From contig JADGJG010000836.1 of the NCBI GenBank assembly GCA_027596195.1, forward strand, positions 1-11,956: a stretch of DNA of 11,956 nt, in the 5' to 3' direction. Positions 1 through 8,300 of the stretch are shown here, piece by piece (the first letter of the stretch is position 1; the number at the start of each line of letters is the position of its first letter). The DNA is from Podochytrium sp. JEL0797 (taxonomy: Eukaryota > Chytridiomycota > Chytridiomycetes > Chytridiales > Chytriomycetaceae). The translations under genes were made by a program, and so were the position numbers. The notes under the pieces were generated by a model. It did no database searches and was not told where the DNA came from. It worked only from the letters and a program-made list of their open reading frames with translations.

Positions 1-550
1 TTTGTTTTGCCACTGGGGATTTGAACTCAGGCTGATATTGCTCGCAAGAAATCTTCCCCAAAAAAGCGAGCAAGACTCAGCCGATTTCAATCAGACAAGT
101 GCAGGACAGTCGATCAGTCACAGGAGGGCCGGAGCGCGACAAATCTCCTCTCGCTTTTTTCAAGTTCAAATACCACGTGCAGCTGCCGAAAATTTTCGTC
201 ACCCATCACCGTTTTCTCTTTTGGAGGGTCGAAGGTGGGTGCCGGAATGGGTTAGGGACATTGCTCTTGCGCATGATACCCACACTCGGTGAGAGTTGTT
301 CTGTGCACCCCGCAGACCACCGAGCAGCAACTGCCTGGGCTGAACCAGTATCCAGCCCTCCTCGTTGCAAGCCCAGAAGGCACCTTCTTTTCCTCACCGA
401 TCTTTTTGCGACTCAGATCGAAAAGTTAGGGAGACAGGAGTGGATGAAGAAATTAAAAAACGTTTATATATGTGTGTAGAACCACACCAGCTGTCCCCGC
501 ATAAAAGAAAATAACAAACTCAGAGTAGTCCAAGTAAAAAAAAAGAACTA
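1..550. other. No supported gene; downstream flank of the GATA gene
   Basis: I see no convincing coding region here. The open frames on both strands overlap each other, have no recognisable domain and have ordinary shadow-ORF composition. The segment lies 3' of the minus-strand GATA gene, so positions just below 551 should hold its 3' UTR; a T-rich run on the minus strand occurs there, but I find no clear AATAAA. An overlapping pair of E-box-like words (CACGTG at 174-179 and CAGCTG at 180-185) may be chance. Confidence 0.6.
38..73. repeat. Short perfect inverted repeat (8-bp arms)
   Basis: TTGCTCGC at 38-45 is the exact reverse complement of GCGAGCAA at 66-73, with a 20-nt A-rich spacer, so an 8-bp hairpin could form. 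No gene is close enough to give it a role, and an 8-bp repeat at this spacing can arise by chance. Confidence 0.35.
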
Positions 551-1114
551 CTACATCCCCAACCGATTCCGTCTCTTGACCCCGCTCTTTCGAAACGGAA
601 ACTCACTCGGCCGATCCTTCCCATGCTTCTTCCTAAACAACCCACACGCGTTGCAAATGAGCTGTTTGGCCTCATCCCGCCGCCACACGGACGTGCGCAG
701 TGTGAGGCAGTTGGTGCATTGCAGCGGGCCCTTGTGTGCGGGTTGCAGCGGTTGGTAGTAGTGGTGGGTGGGTGGTGGGTGGAGTAGCTGCAGGAAGGTA
801 TCTTGCGGTGGGGATTGGGGTGGTGGGGAGTTGACGAGGTTGGTTCCGGGGGCGAAGAAGTAGGGACTTGTTGGGGTGAGGGACGGGCTTGATGTGCTTG
901 TGGTGAGGGGGATGTAAGGGCTTGTGGCGGGGGACGGCAGCGGGGAGGGTGTGGGTGAGAGCGCGGGCGAGAGGGAGAGAGTCGAAGCAAAGTCGAGGAG
1001 GTACTCGTAGATGTGGTGCTGGTCTGGGTGCACTTCGGAGCCGTCCGAGGCGGTCAGCTGGATGGATGGAACTGAGCCATAGGAGAACTGCGGGTCCAGT
1101 TGGTGGTGGGTCAT
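551..1114 (-). CDS. GATA-type zinc finger transcription factor (AreA/Nit2-like finger)
   Basis: The 187-residue protein is a probable nuclear, sequence-specific DNA-binding regulator recognising GATA motifs. The finger is C133-x2-C136-x17-C154-x2-C157, the 17-residue loop spacing typical of fungal type IVa fingers. It contains the VWRRD segment (W144) and the C-N-A-C-G-L-F turn, followed by a basic tail ending VKRRNR (179-184) that resembles the KKRNR tail of AreA/Nit2-class nitrogen regulators. Residues 49-66 are rich in Ser-Pro pairs, and 95-125 are rich in Pro, His and Tyr, so the N-terminus is likely disordered and may activate transcription. The ATG at 1112-1114 is the first in frame, and the stop is at 551-553. 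It appears to be a single exon. At 187 residues it is much shorter than AreA, so it may be a small paralogue or lack upstream exons. It is divergent from the DNMT5 gene. Finger assignment is firm; the nitrogen role is inference. Confidence 0.9.
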   Translation of the reverse strand: MTHHQLDPQFSYGSVPSIQLTASDGSEVHPDQHHIYEYLLDFASTLSLSPALSPTPSPLPSPATSPYIPLTTSTSSPSLTPTSPYFFAPGTNLVNSPPPQSPPQDTFLQLLHPPPTHHYYQPLQPAHKGPLQCTNCLTLRTSVWRRDEAKQLICNACGLFRKKHGKDRPSEFPFRKSGVKRRNRLGM

Positions 1115-1459
1115 TTTGAGTTTTCGGCTTGCTGTTGGGAGGGAAGTGGCGGGAGGCGTCCTTCCTTTTTGTGCAATCTCCGAAAAAAGTTCAACTCGGC
1201 GAATTTCGCAGCATGCGCGGAGATGGGGTGGGAAAATTTTGTTTGAGTGGTTACTGATACATTAGAATACAAAGCCCGAACAAGCCCTGCAAGCCCGCCG
1301 AGGTAGAGAAAGTTAGCAAACTCTCCGTTCATAAACCGACTGCTGGACGAGGAGAGGAGAGACCGCCGAAAAGGGAAGCGCAGCCATAAAATTCATTCAT
1401 TTCGAATGTCGCCATTTCGTCAGCACTGTTCGACTCCATCAGTCCATGTGGATGCCACC

Positions 1460-1508
1460 CTATCACAAAATAAACTCAGTCCTCGTTTACGTGATAGCCC
1501 AGTGATAG
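1460..1508. promoter_or_regulatory. Cluster of three WGATAR (GATA-factor) sites
   Basis: CTATCA at 1460-1465 (TGATAG on the minus strand), TGATAG at 1492-1497 and TGATAG at 1503-1508 all match the WGATAR consensus within 49 bp. TGATAC near 1256 and TGATAT at 1537-1542 are partial matches. The cluster lies about 350 bp upstream of the GATA gene's start codon and 30-80 bp upstream of the TATA-like element on the plus strand. Binding by the neighbouring GATA factor is inference. Confidence 0.5.
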
Positions 1509-1539
1509 CTCCTTCGTATTTCAAAACTCCCTTTTGTGA

Positions 1540-1548
1540 TATATAAAA
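1540..1548. promoter_or_regulatory. TATA-like element
   Basis: TATATAAAA reads as a good TATA box on the plus strand. On the minus strand the same bases, with their neighbours, read TATATATC. If used on the plus strand it would start transcription near 1570-1580, about 820 bp before the chosen DNMT5 ATG, implying a long leader, a 5' UTR intron (a GGTAAG donor-like word occurs at about 1634) or a separate transcript. If used on the minus strand it would give the GATA gene a leader of roughly 400 nt. The sequence alone does not decide. Confidence 0.4.
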
Positions 1549-1592
1549 CGGCAAGAATCTCTCCTTGCATAAGCTTTCCCCTCCATTTGCCA

Positions 1593-1613
1593 GACGTCAT
1601 TCCAGAAACTGGA
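1593..1613. promoter_or_regulatory. CRE-like half site and two-unit heat-shock-like element
   Basis: GACGTCAT at 1593-1600 differs by one base from the palindromic CRE (TGACGTCA). It runs directly into TTCCAGAA (1600-1607), two inverted nTTCn/nGAAn units. TCCAG-AAA-CTGGA at 1601-1613 is a perfect 5-bp inverted repeat. Two heat-shock units are usually too few for strong binding. Reported as a candidate site only. Confidence 0.25.
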
Positions 1614-2394
1614 GCTCCTGGATGCGATTTGCTCGGTAAGGGCTAAGTGTACGAGTCAGCTTCGAGTGTGGCGAAACCACTTTGGCCACCCCTGGGTGGT
1701 GCCCCCATCGTGCCCCCCTACAAAAACTTTTTATTTAATTTACGTGCGCGCGATGGCACTCTCCAACCCCCGCGCGGATCCACCGCACTGTGCGCACCAG
1801 AAAGAAGAAACCCCAGCAACCCGCAATAATCGAAAACCGTGACCTCGTCCACTACCAACCTGAATTAAACACGGTTTTCAACACGTCGCACTTCCGCGAT
1901 GGACCCTTTTTTTTCATTGCGTCCAAAATGTGATGTTGATGGTGAACGATTGAATCTTCCCCACCTCCGCGCCGCCAAAGTCTGGAAAAGGCACCATGAG
2001 TATCAGTTTCCGTGTGAGTGTATGTAACCCGCGGCTGACTGAGTCTGATGGTGCAGTTGTCGAGGCGGAAGGTTCAGTTTGTGTATGCGAATTGCGGGTT
2101 CAGTCGCCGTCGGGGTTGAGAAGACTGGTGGCCGATTGGGTGGATTTTAGAATGCGCGCCGTCCGAAATTCTAGAGTCCAATTAGGTCGGAAGGCATCAA
2201 TGAATTGCAGGAACGCGAGTTGTCGCCAGATTCGATTCGATAGTTGTAGACAGAAAAGGAAACAGTGGAGGGATACGAAAAAGGTGGCAAGCTTCGTGAC
2301 AACAACAAAAGAAGGCCAAAGCTCTGTGGAAGATGTGAAAGCCTGTGCTGGGTGTTTTTTTGTTTTTGTCCGGACATCAACACTTGTCCCAAAG

Positions 2395-5300
2395 ATGCTT
2401 GGCAAGAACGCAACTGCCAAAGCAACGAGAGAGGTTTCAGGCTCTTCCTCCTCCGATGACCTTCAAGGGATCGTTAAGAAGGGCAGAGGCAAGCGAGTAG
2501 TTGTCTGTGACTCTGACGAGGAAGAAGTCAAGGGCAAGGCATCATCGGCTTCTAGTCAAGTCCCACCAAAGAAAAAGGCTGTGCAGACCTCGCTCGATTC
2601 CTTCTTTGGCGGAAAGCCGACAAAGACAGCGACGCCAGCGAAGCCAGAGCAAAAGAAGCCCAAGCCTGCCTCCTCTGCTGTCAAGAAGGTCGCCAAGGAG
2701 CCCAAGCCTGCCTCTGCTGTCAAGAAGGTCGCAAAGGAGCCCAAGCCTGCCTCGGCTGTCAAGAAGGTCGCAAAGAAGCCCAAGCTGAACGACGACGAGG
2801 AAGGTGCGTCTCTTTTTGCCCCTAGTCCATCCATCTAGGAGCACCCTAGTAACACTCTTACATCCTAGTCGATGACGCCCTCGCCGCCTCTGCCCTAGCC
2901 GACCTCGAACCCATCAACCAACTCAACGACATGTTCTCCGACATGGTCACGCGCGTACCAAACCTGTACGACGCAGTTAAACAGTTCGCGTCCCAACGCG
3001 GCCCGCTAAGAGTCGCCACAATGTGTTCTGGGACGGAATCGCCGCTTCTTGCCATCGAGTTGATTAGCGAAGCCTTGGAGGAGAAACTGGGCGGTGCTTC
3101 GAAGCTGGATGTGAAGCACGTGTTTAGTTGTGAGATTGAGCCGTTTAAGCAAGGTGACCATCAAAACGCGTTTTGTTTGTACACTTTTCAAATCGAAATT
3201 TTTAATCAAAACAAACCAACCCAGCCTACATTGACCGCAACTTCTCCCCCCCACTCCTCTTCCGCGATGTCCGCCAACTTTCCTCCACAACTGCCACTAC
3301 CGCATACGGATCCACCGCCCCAGTCCCAGGACACGTGGACATTCTCATTGCAGGCACCTCCTGCGTCGACTACTCGTCCCTCAACAACAAAAAGCAAGGC
3401 ATCGAAGCTGCTGGTGAATCTGGTGACACTTTCCGTGGTATGCTTGGGTGGGTTGTGAACCATCGTCCTCCGATTGTGATTCTCGAAAACGTGTGTGGCG
3501 CGCCGTGGGACAAGGTCGTGGATCTGTTTGAGGGGGTCGGGTACGCCGCCAGTTTTACACGCGCGGATACGAAATTTTATTATATCCCGCATACACGGAC
3601 GAGGGTGTATCTGGTCGCGTTTTGTAAAGAGGTGTTTGGGGAGGTGGGCGCCGAAGAGGGGGTCGAGAAGTGGAAGGCTGCGCTGAAGGCGATGCAACGA
3701 AAAGCGAGTACGCCTTTGGAGGATTATTTGTTGGCGACCGATGATGCACGGATTCATCAAGCGCGTGTTCAGTTGGCCAAGACGAAGGTATGTGAAGCTC
3801 ACGCGCTACCCGCGCGTGATCTAGTGTGAGCGAGGTCGGGCGTGGCAATGCGCGGCGCCGCAGCGCGAAGCGCGTGTGTGTATGTGGGGTACGGCGCTAA
3901 GCACGTGGGAGGTCGGCGCGGGTCGACGCGCGTGTCTGTACGCGCGTGCGAGCGATCGAAGTCGGCGCGTAGCGCACGCATGCGTGCTTGTATTTGAGCT
4001 TTTGCACGCGTTTTTACAAGCGTTTCCCTGCTCCGCAACTAACAAAACCAAAAAAAATAGGACAACGCACCCACCAACCGACGCACCGAATGGTCCCGCT
4101 GTGAATCCCGTCACTCTTTTGCCCGCATCAACGAAAACCTGGGCCAAAAACGCCCGCTCACGGCCTGGTCCGAAGGCGGCATGTCCAACTACCCCGATTA
4201 CGCGTGGAACGACTGGGGGCGCACGCAGACGGACCGTGTGTTGGATTTATCGGATATCAATTACCTGCGTTTGGCGAAAACGGGGGTGGATGCCATGTTC
4301 AAGACGTTGGTGTGGAATTTGAGCCAGAATGTGGATCGGAATACGGCGTGAGTCTTTTGTTTTTTGGGATTCCGATGGGAGAGAGGTTTAAAACCAGCGA
4401 ATACAGTTCCTCAAACCCTGGAATCTGCCCCTGCCTGACCCCTACCATGATCGCCTGCATCACGAACCGCGGCGGGCCCCTCGTCGGTCTCGAAGCCCTC
4501 AGTTTACAAGGCATCCCCGTCGACAAACTCCTCCTCACACGCGAGACGGAAGACCAGCTCGCGGATCTCGCCGGAAACGCCATGACTTCCACCGTCGTCG
4601 GGGCCGCGTTCCTCTCCGCTTTTGTGGCGGGACTCGAAGGTTTGCTCGCACATGGGGTGAAATTGGCGGATGTCGTGCCGGAGGAAGAGCAAACAATCGA
4701 AACGAACCAAGTCTCACTTGAAGACCACGTGATTGGAACACAAGTCCTCACCCCGCACCCTCTCAACCTCCAAGTCCAAACCCCACTCATCCTGTCCACC
4801 TTCCTCACCGAATCCCAACAAACTTCACGTCATTGCGCGTGTGAAGGCCGAGACGGTGTTTCCACAAGCCCCATCCAAACATGTACCGAGTGTGCGCATT
4901 CGTCGTGTTTACAGTGCGGGGGCAGACCTGAGCATGTATATTCTGATGTGTTTGTTTTACCTGAGGGGCGCGCGGCGCCGGCGGGGTTTGCGGGGAGGGT
5001 GAAGGAGGCGTTGCCGATGAGGGTGTACGTGCAATGGATTTCGGGGGATGCGTTGATGCAGGTTGTTGAGGGGTTGAAGCCATGTCCGAAGGATGTGGAT
5101 GCTGCGTTAGTAAACGAATGGATTGAGATCGTGTCTTCCGTGCTTTCAAGTAATGGACGCGGCGACACGGAGTTTCGGTTCTCGAGTCTGAAGAGGCAGG
5201 AAGTGTGGACGGCTGTTTACGTGTCTCGAGGGGCGCGGTTGGTGTTGAGTGTGGAACCTGGGAGTGTGTATTGGTTGATGTTTGTGGATGCTGTGAAGGG

Positions 5301-8300
5301 GTGTTCTGTGGGTGTGAGAGAGGCTTTGAAGAACCCCGTGGCGAGGATGGAGGTTCCTATCGGGGCTGAAGGGATGCAAGTCGCGGATGCGTTGGTGGAA
5401 GGGAAGTGGGATGTATTCGTGCCTGCTGCGTTTCGGTTTAACGTGAGTGTGACGGGGGAAGGTGTGTTGATGGATTCATGGGAATCGCGGTTAGGTTTGC
5501 AAGCGGAATTCGCGGACAAGAAGGTGTGGAGTCTGTGGAGGGTTTCGAATGCTTCGAGTGCGGAGATTGAGCTTCCATTCGGAGGAATTGATGGCGTGTT
5601 TCGCGCGATACCCAAATGTGGAACCGCGATGGAATCTTTGCATGTACGTGAGAAGGATGCGGAGGAGAGAGGGGAGTTGTTTTTTTTCATGGACCCCACG
5701 CGGTGTGGACATGCTGCAGAGGATTCGTTTGTATTCGCGACACGGGCGAGGAGGTTGGAGTATTTGGAGCAGAGGATGCCGATTGCAGTTTTGGATGCGG
5801 GGTGGCGGCCTTCGGATGTGAGTGGGGAGCAGGTTGTGAGGGCGAGGGTGGATGGGGTTTGGGCGCGGTTAGGGGAGGTTGGGATGAGGGTGGAGTCGCG
5901 GGGTGGACGAGCGGAGATGAGTGTGTTGGAGAAACACGCGTTGGTGGAGTCTGTTTCGGAACGGGAGAGGTGTTGCGCGTCGTCTGTGGCGTTGGTGCAG
6001 GTTGAGGTTGAGTTGGGGGAATATGTGGAGTCTGTATGGAGTAGGAAGGGTTGGAATGAAGTGGATTTGGTCAAGACGGGGAAAGAGGTGTTTGAGAAGG
6101 TGGCTTGGTTTAGTGAGCGGGTTGAGATGCCGCGGTGGGTGCAGGAGTGGAGTGTGATGGGGGCGGAGAGTTTGGGGTTGGGGTGTTTGGTGAGCATCTT
6201 GTTTTTTCACGTTTGACATATTTTTGCTGATGAACGCGTGTATAGGTTCACGGCACGAGTCCTTGTATCTCCTGCGCCCCCAACGAGCCCAAAATCCTCT
6301 GGGTCCCTAGCCTCAAGGGCAAATCGAAAAGCTTTCTCGCGATCGAAGACCCCTCTCAAGCCGGAGTCTACGAACGCGCGCTCAAGAACCGACCCAACGC
6401 GTTCGTGGTGCAACTCCAACTGCAAGAATCGGGCGAAACGAAAACGGGCGTGTTTCGAATTGGAATCAATTTCGCGTCCTTGATTCATCGCGCGGCGGCG
6501 CGGTTGGTGACTGTTCCGTTTTTGACGGATTCGTCTTCCGGATATGAGTTTTCATGGCGGGTTACTTGTGATGCTGCAATGCACTCGCGGGGAGTACAGT
6601 CGTTGCCCAAACTGCAACTCTGTTCGAACCGCAACGACGCGCAAGTCGCGCAACCGCCGAGTTTCAAAAAGTTTCCTTTGCGGCCTGAACAGGTGCGGTC
6701 GTTGGGGTGGATGATTCGGCAGGAGGAGGAGGCGGTGGGGTTCACGGAGGAAGAGGTTTCGGAGGCGTCGCTTGAGTTTTTGGGGTGGCGTGCTGAAGGG
6801 AGGGCGGCGCGGTCTGTTTTGATTCGGGGAGGGGTAGTTGCTGTGAGTTTTTGCATTTTCTCTTCCCTGTTTTGCTATGGATTTGAAACTGATGGGGGGT
6901 GAAATAATAGGACGAAGTTGGATACGGCAAAACCGCAATCACCCTCGGCCTAATCGACTACGCCAAACACTCCCCCTCCTACAATCTCCCACGCCCCGAC
7001 GTACCAGGCCGCATCTCCGTCAAAGCGACCCTCATCCTCGTCCCCGGCCACCTCCTCAAACAATGGCCCAGCGAAATCAAAAAATTCACGGGAACCACAC
7101 TCACGACGCTCGTTATTACGGACGTGGGACATCTCAACAAACTCACGGTCGAGGATGTGATGAAGGCGGATGTGATTGTCGCGTCGTCCAAGATTTTCGT
7201 GTCGGAAAAGTATTGGGATAACGTCGAGGTTCTGGCGGCGGATGGAAAGTTGCCGCCGGATGCGAAAAAGGGGGGGCGGTATTTCAATGCGCGGTATAAG
7301 GAGTGTTTGGGGAGTTTGCGTGCGCAGGTGGAGAAGTTGAAGGTGGGGGATGTGAGTGGGGTTGTTGGGGAGATGGAGAGGGCCAAGGATTTGGCGGTGG
7401 AGGAGGAGGTGCGGGCCAAGAGTGGGAGTGCTGTTGTGCAGGGGAAGAGGTTGAAGGGGAAGCAGTATCGTGACAAGAATGGGAAGGGGGAGAGTGTTGA
7501 GGAGGAGGAGGAGGAGGGAGACGAGGAGGACGGGGATGAAGTGAAGGACGCTGTCAAGAAGCACAAGCTTGGCAAATCGTCGATGGCGGACCCGTGGGGA
7601 CTCACGAATTCGGATGTCAAGAGGAACTGGAAGAAGATGAAGTGTCCTCCTTTCGAGATGTTTCATTGGAATCGATTGGTTGTGGATGAGTTTACTTATT
7701 TGACGGACCGTATCCATGCGGCTGTGATTAATGTGAGCGCAACGAATCGGTGGATCTTGTCTGGAACGGTGAGTTTTTTTATTGGAGTGGTGTACGATCC
7801 TATTTTTCTTATTCCCTGTTCCAATCTCCAGCCACCCGTCAAAGACTTCAACGACATCAAATCCATCGCCGTCTTCTTGGGCGTCCACCTCGGCGTCGAC
7901 GACGAAAGCGACTTTTCGGGCGCGAAAGCCAAACGCCGCAAGCGTGAAGCCACCTCTGTCGAACAGTTCCATGCGTTCCGCGAAATCCATACCCCCTCCT
8001 GGCACGCCCGCCGTCACGCCATGGCGCAGTCCTTCCTGTCCCAATTCGTACGTCAAAACATTGCCGAGATTGATGAAATCTTTGCGGAGGAGGTGATTGT
8101 GAGCGTCGATCTCCCGCCTGCCGAACGTGCGATTTATCTGGAACTCGAGCATCACCTCCAAGCGCTGGATATGAATTCGAAAAAGGCGGTCAAGTTCAAG
8201 ACGGGGATGGATGGCGATCGGGATCGCAGGATGTTTAAGGCGTTGGGGAATTCGTCGACGGCTGAGGAGGCGTTGATGAAACGGTGTTCGCATTTCGCGT

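Larger units (their letters stand above)
1115..2394. promoter_or_regulatory. Divergent intergenic region between the GATA gene and the DNMT5 gene
   Basis: This 1.28 kb holds the upstream regions of both genes. It contains three WGATAR sites, a TATA-like element, and a T-rich tract at about 2350-2370 followed by a pyrimidine-rich stretch just before the chosen DNMT5 ATG, as seen in many fungal core promoters. From 1996 to 2394 the plus strand is open in frame with DNMT5, starting from an ATG in a good context (CACC before ATG). I see no domain in those 133 codons and treat them as 5' leader, but an N-terminal extension cannot be excluded. The short open frame at 1647-1829 shows no domain. Confidence 0.6.

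Noticed and set aside
1..40. Possible minus-strand tRNA (a GTTCAAATCC B-box-like word near the left edge)
   Set aside because: The flanking bases do not form a T-arm stem (CTGAG does not pair with CCCCA), and no matching acceptor, D-arm or anticodon arm is found upstream.
1647..1829. 60-residue open frame on the plus strand downstream of the TATA element
   Set aside because: It has no recognisable domain, is proline/arginine-rich in a way expected of GC-rich noncoding DNA, and its length is within chance expectation.
2542..2844. Leucine-rich repeat-like protein on the minus strand
   Set aside because: It is the reverse translation of the 39-bp lysine-rich repeats in DNMT5 exon 1.
3788..4060. 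Short tandem ACGCGCGTG repeats as a CRISPR or mobile-element end
   Set aside because: Only two copies with a 5-nt gap, no regular spacers and no terminal repeats or coding capacity. Better explained as CpG-rich intron sequence.
3876..4322. Plus-strand open frame running through intron 3 into exon 4
   Set aside because: It is out of frame with the methyltransferase and has no similarity; the spliced frame gives a conserved, continuous protein.
5217..6197. 326-residue minus-strand open frame opposite DNMT5 exon 5
   Set aside because: Low-complexity Ser/Thr/Asn/Pro composition produced by the strong G/T third-position bias of the true gene; no domain.
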